The notes under the pieces were generated by a model. That model ran no database searches and was not told the origin of the DNA. It saw only the letters and a list, made by a program, of their open reading frames with translations. From contig CALAYL010000029.1 of the NCBI GenBank assembly GCA_937894725.1, positions 1 through 64,000 of the forward strand: DNA of 64,000 nucleotides. Direction: 5' to 3'. The first letter of the stretch is position 1, and each line of letters opens with the position of its first letter. The DNA is from an uncultured Bacteroidota bacterium (GTDB lineage: Bacteria; Bacteroidota; Bacteroidia; Chitinophagales; LD1). Position numbers and translations under genes: made by a program. This document shows, piece after piece, positions 53,048 to 62,957 of this stretch.

Positions 53048-54430
53048 TTACATGCCCGTACCTCCACCATTAGATGATGCTGGTCGTTGATCATCCACAA
53101 GATTGTTTCGGATAAACATAACGTCTATATTCCAGTCTTCACCACTAGGACCTTCTGTGTCTCCTTTAAAATACCAAGTACCACCATTATTATAACATCG
53201 AGCGCGAGTGCTTTCAGCATTGGCGTTGCTTGTAGGATAAAAGCCCGCAATAACACAACTGTAGTTTGTGGCACTAACGCCCAAACTTCTATCGGGGTTA
53301 TCGCATCCGTTGCAATTGTAGCGCCTAATAAAAATAGGTTTATCGGCCGCAGGTACAGCATCTCCTTTATATAATTCTCCATTGCTATTTGCAAAAACGA
53401 GCTTCCAACCTGTACCGTTTAATGTACCATCGAGATAGGCATTGCCTCCGTAAGATTGAATTCGTCCATTTACTCTAGCATTTACAATAGCCGCAGAACC
53501 GAAATATAGGTTGCTACCAGCATTAGGCGTACCCCAAGGATAAAGAAAGCAACTTGTACCATCGTTTCTAAGAACCACATTGCTTGTCGCATCTATTTGC
53601 CCGCCTTGATATAAAAAAGAGGACGCACCATAGGAAGCAAAAGCGCCAGCTTTGAGATTTGTGTATCCGTTTGTTCCAGGCGACCAACCGCGAGTACTAA
53701 ACCAATTGTCAATATCTAATCCGAAATGAGCACCAGCAGAGCCTTCTCTATTAAACGATATGGCAGCAGTGCCAGTACCAGCATTAGAAATTTCTAACTG
53801 AGTAGCGTTTGCTGTGCCCATATTTGTGCCGCTGAGCCTGATTCGCATATCGCCCGCCACATCTACCTTTCGGTATCCAGCCAAAACACTCACCCCGATC
53901 TGTGTGCCATTGTCGTGGATGATAGTATTGCATATCTCGGTAGAAGAAACAAATTTAGAGACATAGTTTACCGCAGCAGCAGCACAAAATGTGCTAGGCC
54001 CAGTAGGTCCGGTAGCGCCAGTCGCTCCTACTGGCCCAGCTGTTCCTGTTGGTCCTGTTGCGCCAGCAGCTCCTGTAGCACCCGCCATTCCTGTAGCCCC
54101 TATAGCGCCAGTCGCTCCTGTAGCCCCAGGCATTCCAGTTGCGCCAGTTGCGCCAGTCGCTCCTGCATTGCAGAGGTTTAGCCAACTACCATCATAGTAA
54201 AAAAAGCAGGCAACATCAGTATCATATACTAGCAATCCTTGAATTGGAGCAGTTATTGCGATACGTTGAGCAGTGGTCACCCTTGGGGTCAAAAATCCTT
54301 TGTCGGTACTTGATAGCTCAAGTATTGCAGAAGCGTTTGGGTTTGCTGTACCGATTCCTACATTGTTTTGTGCTACTAAAGCAATACACCAAAAGAAAAG
54401 TATAGAAAAAAAGGAAAATCTGGTTTGCAT
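53048..54430 (-). CDS. Secreted collagen-like (G-x-T) repeat protein
   Basis: This 460-residue protein has a signal peptide, an [19 protein letters not shown] module typical of phage-tail-like or adhesin proteins in Bacteroidota, an uninterrupted tract of about 19 Gly-x-Thr/Pro collagen triplets (about residues 88-145), and a C-terminal region with Cys-rich C-N-G-C-D-N-P. The G-A-T-G-x-x pattern would form a thermolabile triple helix without hydroxyproline. It could be a surface fibre. I cannot identify its partner. It has its own terminator. Confidence 0.82.
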   Translation of the reverse strand: MQTRFSFFSILFFWCIALVAQNNVGIGTANPNASAILELSSTDKGFLTPRVTTAQRIAITAPIQGLLVYDTDVACFFYYDGSWLNLCNAGATGATGATGMPGATGATGAIGATGMAGATGAAGATGPTGTAGPVGATGATGPTGPSTFCAAAAVNYVSKFVSSTEICNTIIHDNGTQIGVSVLAGYRKVDVAGDMRIRLSGTNMGTANATQLEISNAGTGTAAISFNREGSAGAHFGLDIDNWFSTRGWSPGTNGYTNLKAGAFASYGASSFLYQGGQIDATSNVVLRNDGTSCFLYPWGTPNAGSNLYFGSAAIVNARVNGRIQSYGGNAYLDGTLNGTGWKLVFANSNGELYKGDAVPAADKPIFIRRYNCNGCDNPDRSLGVSATNYSCVIAGFYPTSNANAESTRARCYNNGGTWYFKGDTEGPSGEDWNIDVMFIRNNLVDDQRPASSNGGGTGM

Positions 54431-54447
54431 ATATTATGTTTTTTTAG

Positions 54448-54936
54448 TTAAGCCAAATCAATAAGTAGTTGCCCTTTTTCAACTGCTTGTCCTTCTTCGA
54501 CCGCTATCTTTTTTACTTCTCCATCTGCAGCGGCTTTCAGCGCATTTTCCATTTTCATAGCTTCAAGAATCAACAACACATCGCCTTTTTTTACAGACTG
54601 CCCCTCGGATACTAATAATTGTTTTATAAGTCCTGGCATAGGTGCTTTGAAGATGTTGCTTTTGGTGCTACTGGTTGCATTTATACCTAATTTTTTGAGT
54701 AGCAAATCGGTACTGTCTTCTATTAAGATCTCATACTCGTTGCCATTAACGAGAAGTACTATTTTTTTTTCGATAGGATCAAACGAGACTAATTGCGAGC
54801 GATACGATTTGCCATCAAGCAGCAAATGATAACTGATGTCACTTATATGAACAAGGTCAATAGTTCTGGCAACGCCATTTATTACACTTTTGTCAATAAC
54901 TCTTTCAGAAGACTGGTTTACGGTAGCTTTTAGCAT
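54448..54936 (-). CDS. Biotinyl/lipoyl-domain carrier protein (BCCP-like)
   Basis: This 162-residue carrier has the E-A-M-K-M-E-N motif whose Lys is biotinylated (LLILEAMKMENALKAAADG near residue 125), in a C-terminal biotinyl domain. An N-terminal region of about 90 residues resembles the linker of propionyl- or acyl-CoA carboxylase subunits. The carboxylase itself is not adjacent. The start is the ATG at 54936. Confidence 0.88.
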   Translation of the reverse strand: MLKATVNQSSERVIDKSVINGVARTIDLVHISDISYHLLLDGKSYRSQLVSFDPIEKKIVLLVNGNEYEILIEDSTDLLLKKLGINATSSTKSNIFKAPMPGLIKQLLVSEGQSVKKGDVLLILEAMKMENALKAAADGEVKKIAVEEGQAVEKGQLLIDLA

Positions 54937-55040
54937 TGATTTATTTTTTAACAAATGAAATTTAAAGTGGATGTAACCTTTTTAAAAAGCTATCGTAAAT
55001 ATAAACAGAACTAAATAACAAACACTAAAATCTACATGAC

Positions 55041-55445
55041 ATGAAAAAGTTTACAATCACTATCGCCCTTTTTGCCTTTTGTGGACTTGCTACCTACGCC
55101 CTAGCACCAAACCCTGAAAAAAGAGAATTTAAAACAACTCATTATGACATAAACCTTGAGTTGGAGCGAACCAAAGGTGAAGTAATGTTTCATTTTTTAT
55201 CTCAAAATTTTAATGATTTTGACCAAATCATTATCGAAAGAAGTGGCACGAGCCTCGAGGGTTTCACTCCGTGCAAAGTAATAGATATGAAAAGCCAAGA
55301 GTTAATTGATGGAAGCTATATGATAAACAAAGATCGTTTTCCTTATCCAGCCTCTGTAGATTCTTACTATCGTATCAAAACAATAGCGAAAGACGGAGTA
55401 ACTAAGACCTATGCTCCTGTTCAGTTACAGTCGTTGCACAACTAG
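55041..55445 (+). CDS. Hypothetical secreted protein
   Basis: The 134-residue protein has a signal peptide (MKKFTITIALFAFCGLATYALA) and a beta-rich domain resembling an FnIII/Ig-like C-terminal region of Bacteroidota proteins (FDQIIIERSGTSLEGFTPC... YYRIKTIAKDG). I cannot name it. A very strong terminator follows. Confidence 0.65.
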   Translation: MKKFTITIALFAFCGLATYALAPNPEKREFKTTHYDINLELERTKGEVMFHFLSQNFNDFDQIIIERSGTSLEGFTPCKVIDMKSQELIDGSYMINKDRFPYPASVDSYYRIKTIAKDGVTKTYAPVQLQSLHN

Positions 55446-55463
55446 TTTTTAAACAATAAAGAG

Positions 55464-55507
55464 CAATAACAAAAAAAGAGGTCTTATGACCTCTTTTTTT
55501 GTTATTG
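55464..55507. terminator. Strong bidirectional terminator
   Basis: A perfect 20-bp stem (55464-55483 with 55488-55507) includes a GAGGTC/GACCTC core and A/T runs on both sides. It serves the genes ending at 55445 (+) and 55502 (-). Confidence 0.9.
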
Positions 55508-55966
55508 CTTACCCCATTTTTTTTCTAATAACTGATATCGAAAATTAAAGATATCATTGAGTTGACGCTTCACAAAAAGCGCATGTGCTATATCGCCCAA
55601 TATACCTAGGGGCAACTGATAGTGTACAATGTCGGTCATTTCAACGCCACCTGCTATTTTTTTGAAATGATGCTGATGATGCCATAGGGAATAGGGTCCT
55701 ATACGCTGCTCATCTATAAAATATTCATTTTCTTTTACCTGTGTGATTTCGGTCATCCAATAAAGTGGGATGCCAAGAATGGGATGTACATGGTAAGTGA
55801 TCACTTGACCAGCATACATTTTTTCAGCATTTGAATTGCTCAAAATTTTGAAGTTCATATAAGTTGGCGTAATTTCTTTTAGGTTTTTGGGCGATGAAAA
55901 AAAATCCCACGTCTCTTCGAGACTGGTGGGCAATCGTTGGGTTGTTTGAATGATATGTACAGACAT
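55502..55966 (-). CDS. SRPBCC (START-like) ligand-binding protein
   Basis: The 154-residue protein has the SRPBCC helix-grip fold that binds hydrophobic ligands: it begins with IIQTTQRLPTSLEETWDFFSSPKNLKEITP and has a WHHQHHFKKI strand pair. It belongs to the cyclase/dehydrase-like subgroup. Physiological ligand unknown. The gene is convergent with the secreted protein gene at 55041. Confidence 0.82.
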   Translation of the reverse strand: MSVHIIQTTQRLPTSLEETWDFFSSPKNLKEITPTYMNFKILSNSNAEKMYAGQVITYHVHPILGIPLYWMTEITQVKENEYFIDEQRIGPYSLWHHQHHFKKIAGGVEMTDIVHYQLPLGILGDIAHALFVKRQLNDIFNFRYQLLEKKWGKQ

Positions 55967-56185
55967 AAAAAACGTGTTTTAAAAAAAAGAGATTAGTTAG
56001 TAATTTGAAGTATAACTTTCTTACTTTACTAAGATTAGCATCAGAGCGAGGATATATTCCACTTTTCAAACAAATCAAAAAGGGAATTGTTTTAGTTTGA
56101 GTTAAAGAGAACGAAAAGGAAGTGTTTTGATTTTATCGTTTTGCGTATATGCGTGTATTTCTTAATATTGTATTCTAATGCGATA

Positions 56186-57367
56186 ATGACAAGACACCTG
56201 TTTCATATTAAATTCATTTTGTTAATAGTTTTTTCACTATTACTTTTTTGTCGCTGTCAAAACAAAAGCCATTCAGCACCCAAGGCCGCTTTGCCTAGTT
56301 TTCATATTGCAGATACCATTCCGAAATATAAACCAACCTTGCTAGCCTATCAGCTAGATACTTTTTTTAAAAACAAATTTGCCAGAGGAGGATTTAATGC
56401 TACAGTGATTGTGTCTAAGGGAGAGGAGGTGTTATATTCGGGCGAATTTGGCTACGAAAATTATAGTACGAAAGATACGCTCACCAATTTTTCTCCGTTT
56501 CAAATAGCCTCGGTGTCTAAGCCATTTACAGCTACCGCTATATTGTATTTGGTGGAGCAAAATAAGCTTTCGCTAGATGATACTTTAGGTACCTTTTTCC
56601 CTAATTTTCCGTATCGAAAAGTATGTGTCAGAGATTTGTTATGTCACCGTTCGGGTTTGCCAAATTATTTGCATTTTGGTGAAAAGCTTTGGCGCGATAA
56701 GGCGACCTATATGACCAATGAAGATTTGGTTAAGTTATTGATAAAAAACCCCGCAATTGAAGGCACGACCCGCCCCAACACTCATTTTCAGTATTGTAAT
56801 ACCAATTATGCTTTATTGGCATCTATAGTTGAACGTGTGAGTGGTAAGCGTTTTCCTGCATTTATGGAAGATATCTTTTTTGAGCCTTTAGGAATGAATA
56901 ATACATGGATCAACGATGTACAATCTCCAGAGAAAAGAAAGATAGCCATTAGCTATAATTCAAAATGGATTCCACAAAAGGATGATCCATACGATGGAGT
57001 ATATGGAGACAAAGGCCTATACTCTTGTACTCACGATATGTATTTGTGGAATCAAGCGTTTTATCAAAACAAGCTTATCAGTGATGAGGCACAAAAAGAG
57101 GCATATTCTCCTAGAAGTTTTGAACGTGCAGGCTCGAGAAACTATGGTTATGGCTGGCGATTGACAAAGCAACCAAATAATGAGTACCTAGTTTATCACA
57201 ATGGCTGGTGGCATGGTAATAATGCTGTTTTTTATCGCTATATACCGGACTCTTTATCACTCGTTATATTATCTAATAGATACAATCGCTCGGTATATAA
57301 CGTACAGCCTATTTTCGACATCATCAGTGGTACAAATAGTAAAGGGGCTGACTTTGGAGAGGAATAA
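56186..57367 (+). CDS. Class C beta-lactamase-family serine hydrolase
   Basis: This 393-residue exported enzyme has S-V-S-K (SxxK) in FQIASVSKPFTATAIL, Y-C-N in FQYCNTNYALL and an H-N-G in YHNGWWHGN, the three catalytic motifs of the class C/DD-peptidase fold. The N-terminal signal (MTRHLFHIKFILLIVFSLLLFCRCQNK) may be a lipoprotein type. I prefer the ATG at 56186. It is the third serine hydrolase of this fold in the window, suggesting a role in peptidoglycan or peptide-ester turnover. Confidence 0.85.
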   Translation: MTRHLFHIKFILLIVFSLLLFCRCQNKSHSAPKAALPSFHIADTIPKYKPTLLAYQLDTFFKNKFARGGFNATVIVSKGEEVLYSGEFGYENYSTKDTLTNFSPFQIASVSKPFTATAILYLVEQNKLSLDDTLGTFFPNFPYRKVCVRDLLCHRSGLPNYLHFGEKLWRDKATYMTNEDLVKLLIKNPAIEGTTRPNTHFQYCNTNYALLASIVERVSGKRFPAFMEDIFFEPLGMNNTWINDVQSPEKRKIAISYNSKWIPQKDDPYDGVYGDKGLYSCTHDMYLWNQAFYQNKLISDEAQKEAYSPRSFERAGSRNYGYGWRLTKQPNNEYLVYHNGWWHGNNAVFYRYIPDSLSLVILSNRYNRSVYNVQPIFDIISGTNSKGADFGEE

Positions 57368-57402
57368 AAAAAGGCAGAAAGAAGACCTTCCTGCCTTTTT
57401 TA
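57366..57402. terminator. Bidirectional terminator
   Basis: AAAAAAGGCAG and CTGCCTTTTTT pair (57367-57377 with 57391-57401) between the convergent genes ending at 57367 and 57422. Confidence 0.85.
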
Positions 57403-57421
57403 TTGACAATTGAAACAAAGG

Positions 57422-58762
57422 TTACTTTAAATATACATCCTTTACTTGTGCTGTATTTTTATTGAGAACTGGAGCAAATGTAGTCGGGTTCAACACCTTA
57501 CCTACCGCTGGATAACGTAAAAAGCGTTTCATCAACATTTTCTTTAATGTAGGGTCAGAAATAGGAATGATGTTTTTAGATAGCGAAAGCACATTCTCTA
57601 CAATAGCGTCTTTGATTCCTTTATAGTAATCTACCAAAATCATTTCGTCAGTTTTCAATGGCTTAAGCATTCCTGTTTCCTTATCTACTTCTGTGCCTAC
57701 ATACGGTTGGTTTTGGATATAGTCGTTTAGATTCATCACGGTGTAGCGAATGTTATCAAGATATTTCATATTAGCATCTACAGCTTTTGCCAAACCATCT
57801 TCACCAGATTTGCGCATCAATTCTTTCGCTTCATCTAGCTCTAGCTCCATAAACTTATGGTAAGCCAAATATTTGTTTGAGAGTGCGAGGTTTCCTGCCT
57901 TGTCATAGATACGCGAAGCAAGACTAAAATTCATTGCCTCTACGTTTTCTTTGCCCAATTTTTCTACCGCTTCCGTATTGGCTGTTTTCATATAGTTTTC
58001 CGCTATTTTTACATAAATATTAGCGGCTTCTTCTTGCTTACCCATAGTGTTGTACTTATCGGCAGTTTTGCGGAGTCCTTCAGAAATATTGCCTGTGGTA
58101 TAGCAATCATACGCACGGTCAAATTGATTTGTTTTGAATAGATAATCGCCTGCTTTTTTGAGAGATGCATAAGAGCCTATTCGTTTCATCACATCTACTC
58201 CTTTGAGTGCATCATCACCTCCCTGAGCGATGTATGTGTCTGCTACACGCTCAGCAGCAGAAGAGTCTTTTGCCATAAAATAATAGTCTAACGCTTTAGG
58301 ATAAAATTTTTCCCCTCTGTCAAAGAATTTGTCTCCTATTGCTTTGGCACCTTCATCTAGTGTGCCTGCTTTGGTGTAAAGTTTTACCGCACTATTGAGC
58401 AATTTTGCTTCGTTCTTTTCATCGCCAAATGCCTGTTCAACATATACATTAGCTACTCGATTCAAACCATCTGCCTTTTCCGGTTTGTCACAGCGGTTAT
58501 AGTAGTTTGTAGCTTGAACAAGATCGTTTACTTCTAAAAATTTATCACCTATGATAAGGTTTTGCTCACGTTTCAATCCGCCCTTCGTAAAAAGCTCTGC
58601 AGCTTTTTGAATCATTTCATTCTTTTTGACCATATCGGTCTGTTGAAAGGCTTTTGAAAGTATCTCATTTCCTTTGTCAATATCCTTGTTTTGAGCGACA
58701 AGAATAGAAGATACAGCCATGAGCATGGCGCAAACAATAGGTCTTAAATATTGGTTATTCAT
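57422..58762 (-). CDS. Secreted TPR-like helical-repeat protein
   Basis: The 446-residue protein has a signal peptide (MNNQYLRPIVCAMLMAVSSILVAQ) and many short helix-turn-helix units with aligned A-x-x-Y-x-x-A positions, for example DLVQATNYYNRCD and AAERVADTYIAQGG. These look like degenerate TPR or SEL1-like repeats, usually scaffolds for protein complexes in the periplasm. No catalytic motif is seen. A TACTTTTA box near 58784-58791 (minus strand) could be its promoter. Confidence 0.7.
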   Translation of the reverse strand: MNNQYLRPIVCAMLMAVSSILVAQNKDIDKGNEILSKAFQQTDMVKKNEMIQKAAELFTKGGLKREQNLIIGDKFLEVNDLVQATNYYNRCDKPEKADGLNRVANVYVEQAFGDEKNEAKLLNSAVKLYTKAGTLDEGAKAIGDKFFDRGEKFYPKALDYYFMAKDSSAAERVADTYIAQGGDDALKGVDVMKRIGSYASLKKAGDYLFKTNQFDRAYDCYTTGNISEGLRKTADKYNTMGKQEEAANIYVKIAENYMKTANTEAVEKLGKENVEAMNFSLASRIYDKAGNLALSNKYLAYHKFMELELDEAKELMRKSGEDGLAKAVDANMKYLDNIRYTVMNLNDYIQNQPYVGTEVDKETGMLKPLKTDEMILVDYYKGIKDAIVENVLSLSKNIIPISDPTLKKMLMKRFLRYPAVGKVLNPTTFAPVLNKNTAQVKDVYLK

Positions 58763-58941
58763 AATATGGTGGTTTTAACAGTTTAAAAGTAACAACTTTA
58801 TGATGTAAAGAAATTTTAATCCTGCTTTTTTTTCCAAAAAAACTTATCATTCCGAAAACTTTTCAAAATATCAATAAAATGTGATAAAGTTTTATTTGCT
58901 TTGTGTAGTACATTCTTTTTAAAACCTCAATATTTCCCCCT

Positions 58942-60132
58942 TTGCTTTATTTTTTTCTAGCCTTGTTGACAATTGTTATTGCGATTGTGGCGGTGTTTTA
59001 TTACCTCATATTTATTCGTGAAAGAAAACGTAAGATTATTCCCTTTAATGAGGAGTTTGAACGACAGCGAGCCTTGTTGTATCCACCACCATTTCCTAAT
59101 GGTTGGTTTAGTTTATGTAGTGCTGCCGATGTAAAAAAAGGACAGGTGATAGAGGCAGAAGCATTTGGTCAAAAATTTGCAATTTTTAGAGGAGAAAACG
59201 GTGAGGTGGGCGTAGTGGATGTATATTGCCCACATCTCAATGCAAATTTGGCAGATGGCTGTGTAAAAGGAAATGATTTGATCTGTCCTTTTCACGCATG
59301 GGGCTTTAATAAAAATGGAGAATGCACTCATGTGCCTTATTCAGATAAAGTGCCTCAAAATTCGAATGTAAAAAGTTGGGTTTGCAAAGAAAATTGGGGA
59401 TTAATATTAGTATGGTACCATGCCGAAAACGAAGCACCATCATGGACTACCGATGGCTATCTACCCGAAGCAGCAGATTATAAATTTTATGCCAAAACGA
59501 GCGATGTTTTGCGCATTCATCTTCAAGACTTTGCCGAAAACGGAGCCGACTATGCGCATTTTGCTTATGTACATGATTTGCTTACGATACCTTGGGCAGA
59601 GTACATTATAGATGTAAAACATAAACTTGAAATTCAATTTGGCGATGCGGCAAAGGGAGAGGGTCACATGGCATGGTTTACAGACAAGGCTGATTTGGTT
59701 TGGAAAAAAAGCCAAAAAGAAATACCACATGCAGGTGGCCAGGCCACTGTGACCTACTATGGTCCAGGGTTTTTGGTATTTCAATTTAATACCAAAATAG
59801 GCAAGATGCTTCTTATCAAAACCTTCACACCACTAGGCGAACTCAAGGTACGTATGGAAGACTATATTTATGCGCCTAAAGGCACATTTGGATTGGCTAT
59901 AAAATATCTCTTAGGTGAGGCCTCCGCACAGTTTCATGATGATATAGCAATATGGGAAAAAAAGAGCTATGCTGAGCGTCCTGTGCTTGTAAAAGGCGAT
60001 GGTCCGATTATGAAAATGCGTGCTTGGTACAATCAGTTTTATACGCCTAGTAGTTACTTACAAAAGCCTGGTGCAGCACACAAATCAGCTCGCACCGCTA
60101 TATCTACCCCATCTATTATAGAAGCAAACTAA
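58942..60132 (+). CDS. Membrane-anchored Rieske oxygenase, similar to sterol 7-desaturases (Neverland/DAF-36/KshA type)
   Basis: This 396-residue protein starts with a membrane helix (LYFFLALLTIVIAIVAVFYYLIF, TTG start). A Rieske 2Fe-2S domain follows with C-P-H-L (about 95) and C-P-F-H-A-W (about 114). The mononuclear iron site is seen in E-N-G-A-D-Y-A-H-F-A-Y-V-H (about 197-209). N-terminal anchor, length and the NGWFSLCSAADV and DVYCPHLNANLADG segments are typical of cholesterol 7-desaturase-like Rieske enzymes. It needs a separate reductase, which is not nearby. The substrate is likely a sterol-like or other hydrophobic compound. Confidence 0.85.
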   Translation: MLYFFLALLTIVIAIVAVFYYLIFIRERKRKIIPFNEEFERQRALLYPPPFPNGWFSLCSAADVKKGQVIEAEAFGQKFAIFRGENGEVGVVDVYCPHLNANLADGCVKGNDLICPFHAWGFNKNGECTHVPYSDKVPQNSNVKSWVCKENWGLILVWYHAENEAPSWTTDGYLPEAADYKFYAKTSDVLRIHLQDFAENGADYAHFAYVHDLLTIPWAEYIIDVKHKLEIQFGDAAKGEGHMAWFTDKADLVWKKSQKEIPHAGGQATVTYYGPGFLVFQFNTKIGKMLLIKTFTPLGELKVRMEDYIYAPKGTFGLAIKYLLGEASAQFHDDIAIWEKKSYAERPVLVKGDGPIMKMRAWYNQFYTPSSYLQKPGAAHKSARTAISTPSIIEAN

Positions 60133-60148
60133 AATTCCAATTTTTAAT

Positions 60149-60589
60149 ATGAATGTAAACTGCATCAAACAGACAGTCTTTATTTTGTTATTGTGTAGCC
60201 AAAAAGTTTCTGCACAAGATAACATTTGTAACACCTGGCTCACTGAGGAAGGCACATCTAAGGTGCGAATATTTCTTGCTACCGATGGAAAATATTATGG
60301 TCAAATAGAATGGTTGAAAGATACATTATATAAAGGACGACCACTTATCGACACCGAAAATCCTGATAAATCGAAACGCGGCAAACCTTGGCTTGGACTT
60401 AGAATATTATCTGGACTTACGAAAAAATCAAAATCAGAATATGTAGGTGGAAAAATCTATGATCCCACCAAGGGAAATTACTACAGCTGTAAAATGACGA
60501 TAGAAAACACCAAACTAGTGTTGAGAGGGTATGTTTTAGGTCTGCCTTTTTTAGGGAAGAGCACTACTTGGTCATTGTCAGAAGAATAA
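60149..60589 (+). CDS. DUF2147 family secreted protein
   Basis: The 146-residue protein has a signal peptide and one DUF2147 domain: ICNTWLTEEGTSKVRIFLATDGKYYG near the start, then D-T-E-N-P-D-K and GGKIYDPTKGNYYSCKM. These lipocalin-like proteins are periplasmic and of unknown function. It follows the Rieske gene by 16 bases on the same strand and is probably co-transcribed. Confidence 0.85.
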   Translation: MNVNCIKQTVFILLLCSQKVSAQDNICNTWLTEEGTSKVRIFLATDGKYYGQIEWLKDTLYKGRPLIDTENPDKSKRGKPWLGLRILSGLTKKSKSEYVGGKIYDPTKGNYYSCKMTIENTKLVLRGYVLGLPFLGKSTTWSLSEE

Positions 60590-60593
60590 GTCA

Positions 60594-61598
60594 CTATCCA
60601 TTGATTCGTTCCCAAATCATATCCTTTAGCGGCTCAATGTTTTTTTGTGTAGCGGCTGATACGAAGATATAGTCAATCTTGTTTTTGCCTTTCAATTTTG
60701 CTTTTAGCTCTTTGTCAATCATAGCAATAGTTTCAGCATCTACGATATCGGATTTTGTGATAGCGAGACAACGGTCTTTGTGCAAAAGTTCGGGATTAAA
60801 CGCCTTAAGCTCTTTGAGCAAAATCTTGTATTGTTCCGCAATATCATCAGCATCTATAGGTATCAAAAACAATAGACAAGCATTGCGTTCTATGTGGCGC
60901 AAAAAGCGAATACCCAATCCTTTGCCTTCGCTTGCACCCTCAATGATACCGGGTATATCGGCCATCACAAACGAAAGGTGATCTTTGTAATATACCATTC
61001 CTAAACTTGGCACTAGTGTAGTAAACGGATAGTCGGCAATTTCTGGTTTAGCGGCAGAAACAACGGAGAGCAAAGTCGATTTGCCAGCATTCGGAAAACC
61101 AACTAAACCTACATCGGCCAACAGTTTTAGCTCTAGTACTACCCAACCCACTTCGCCTTCTGTACCTGGCTGAGCATAAGTAGGTGCTTGATTGGTCGAG
61201 GTCTTAAAATTCATATTGCCTAGACCGCCCATGCCGCCTTTTCTTATGATTAGTTCTTGTCCGTCTTCGCTTATTTCGCCTATGATTTCGTGTGTTTCAA
61301 AATCGCGTGCCACTGTACCCAAAGGTACTTCAAGAACCACATCTTCGCCTTGCTTACCAGAACGTTGAGATTTTTCACCACGAAAACCATCCGAACCCAA
61401 TACGTGTTTTCGATATTTGAGATGGAGTAGTGTCCAATGTTGTTTATTGCCCCGAATGATGATGTGTCCGCCCCTACCACCATCGCCCCCATCTGGACCG
61501 CCCATCTCAACAAACTTTTCTCGTCTAAAATGTGATGCCCCAGGCCCGCCATTGCCAGACTTACAGTGAATTTTTACGTAGTCGATAAAGTTTTCCAT
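60594..61598 (-). CDS. obg: Obg family GTPase (CgtA/ObgE)
   Basis: Obg is an essential GTPase in 50S ribosome assembly and stress response. The 334-residue protein has the glycine-rich Obg fold ([17 protein letters not shown]), then a G domain with Walker [10 protein letters not shown] near residue 165, D-I-P-G and T-K-S-D. It belongs with adk in a minus-strand cluster but has its own start 55 bases from adk. Confidence 0.96.
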   Translation of the reverse strand: MENFIDYVKIHCKSGNGGPGASHFRREKFVEMGGPDGGDGGRGGHIIIRGNKQHWTLLHLKYRKHVLGSDGFRGEKSQRSGKQGEDVVLEVPLGTVARDFETHEIIGEISEDGQELIIRKGGMGGLGNMNFKTSTNQAPTYAQPGTEGEVGWVVLELKLLADVGLVGFPNAGKSTLLSVVSAAKPEIADYPFTTLVPSLGMVYYKDHLSFVMADIPGIIEGASEGKGLGIRFLRHIERNACLLFLIPIDADDIAEQYKILLKELKAFNPELLHKDRCLAITKSDIVDAETIAMIDKELKAKLKGKNKIDYIFVSAATQKNIEPLKDMIWERING

Positions 61599-61653
61599 AA
61601 TAAAAAAGTAGTAACATAACCCTAAACTAAAATCAGCATAGGAGTCGGCAAAG

Positions 61654-62229
61654 CTAAGCTATATTGTTGATAGCACTTGCTAAAGCATCAAAAATTTCGT
61701 CTATCGAGCCTTCGCCCGCTATTTCGACTAGTTTGTTTTGACCAGCATAGTAAGATGCCAATGGTGCCGTTTTTGTTCGGTATTCTACCACTCTATTTTT
61801 CACTATAGTTTCGTTTTGGTCATCGGCTCTTCCACTGGTTTTACCCCTATCCAAAATTCGCTTAGTCAACTCTTCTTCAGACACGATAAGCGACAATACA
61901 GCTTGGATTGGCGCATTTCTTTCTGCTAATAGTTCATCAAGCGCTTCTGCTTGCTTTACAGTACGCGGAAATCCATCAAACACAAATCCTTTAGCCGTCT
62001 TATTTTCATCTAGTTTATTCGCAATCATACCTATCACTACTGCGTCTGGCACTAGGTCGCCTTTGTCCATCAGTGTTTTAGCTTCAAGGCCTAGTGGACT
62101 TTGCTTGGCTATTTCAGCACGAAGCATATCGCCCGTAGAGAGGTGCATAAAACCGAATTTTTCGATAATTCGAGTGGCTTGCGTGCCTTTTCCGCTTCCT
62201 GGAGGGCCAAATAAGACGATGTTTTTCAT
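61654..62229 (-). CDS. adk: Adenylate kinase
   Basis: Adk interconverts ATP, AMP and ADP. The 191-residue protein has the P-loop G-P-P-G-S-G-K-G-T near residue 8, [12 protein letters not shown], and D-G-F-P-R-T. It has the short LID of the zinc-free type, with [10 protein letters not shown]. It lies just upstream of obg. Confidence 0.97.
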   Translation of the reverse strand: MKNIVLFGPPGSGKGTQATRIIEKFGFMHLSTGDMLRAEIAKQSPLGLEAKTLMDKGDLVPDAVVIGMIANKLDENKTAKGFVFDGFPRTVKQAEALDELLAERNAPIQAVLSLIVSEEELTKRILDRGKTSGRADDQNETIVKNRVVEYRTKTAPLASYYAGQNKLVEIAGEGSIDEIFDALASAINNIA

Positions 62230-62353
62230 GGCAGTAGATTCTTATACTAAAGGATGATTTGAGCGTTAAAGATAAAATAAAAAAAAGGATTCGAGAAGAT
62301 GTAGCAAGGTAGAAGTCGCAAGTTAATTCTACTTTGCTTTTGAGTAGTCATTA

Positions 62354-62881
62354 TTACTTTACTTTTCTGCCTTTGGCTATGCGCTGGTTGAGTTCAAACT
62401 TGTTGATTTTGCGCATATCGACCATAAGTAGCGCGTTTACGCTCTCTGGAGCAGTGAAATAGGGCATGCCGTTGTACATAATTTTGCCAACTTTGTTCTT
62501 GAGGTCAGCGAATGCAATACTATATTTTTGATCCATATAAGCATTGCTACCAAAGTTGACATAATAGTTATCGTTTGATTCAAAGCTGATACCCAGTTTG
62601 CCGTTTGTTTCTTGTACCAATACACCTGGAGTACCCGAACGAATGATGATTTCTTCTACCTTTTCGCCATTTACGGTTTTTATTTTTCCAGAAACAATGT
62701 TGGTGGCACCATCAGAAACTTTGCGTTGCAGAATGATATCTTCTGAAGGGTAAAACTGAATACGCCTAAGGTCACTTTGTTCGATATTATATTTTGTGCG
62801 TAGAGCATCTGTGTAAGGCACTAAATTTTTACAACCTGCTAGTATAAGGGTAAGGGTCAATAACAAACTCAACTTTTTCAT
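62354..62881 (-). CDS. Hypothetical lipoprotein
   Basis: The 175-residue protein has a lipoprotein signal (MKKLSLLLTLTLILAGC). The mature part is beta-rich and polar, starting KNLVPYTDALRTKYNIEQSDLRRIQFY; I do not recognise a named family, although such lipoproteins are conserved among relatives. No partner is evident. Confidence 0.65.
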   Translation of the reverse strand: MKKLSLLLTLTLILAGCKNLVPYTDALRTKYNIEQSDLRRIQFYPSEDIILQRKVSDGATNIVSGKIKTVNGEKVEEIIIRSGTPGVLVQETNGKLGISFESNDNYYVNFGSNAYMDQKYSIAFADLKNKVGKIMYNGMPYFTAPESVNALLMVDMRKINKFELNQRIAKGRKVK

Positions 62882-62957
62882 AATTGCTTTTTGAAGAGAT
62901 ACAATTCAAGATGTGTGCCAATAATAAAAACAGCTTTGCCAAAAAGTGCAAAGAGGA

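Noticed and set aside
53991..54181. Short direct repeats resembling a CRISPR array
   Set aside because: The repeats are codon-based (9-bp period) within a collagen-like gene, with no spacers and no cas genes.
53991..54197. Proline/valine-rich frame on the plus strand that looks repetitive
   Set aside because: It is the antisense of the Gly-x-Thr collagen tract; the repeat period explains it.
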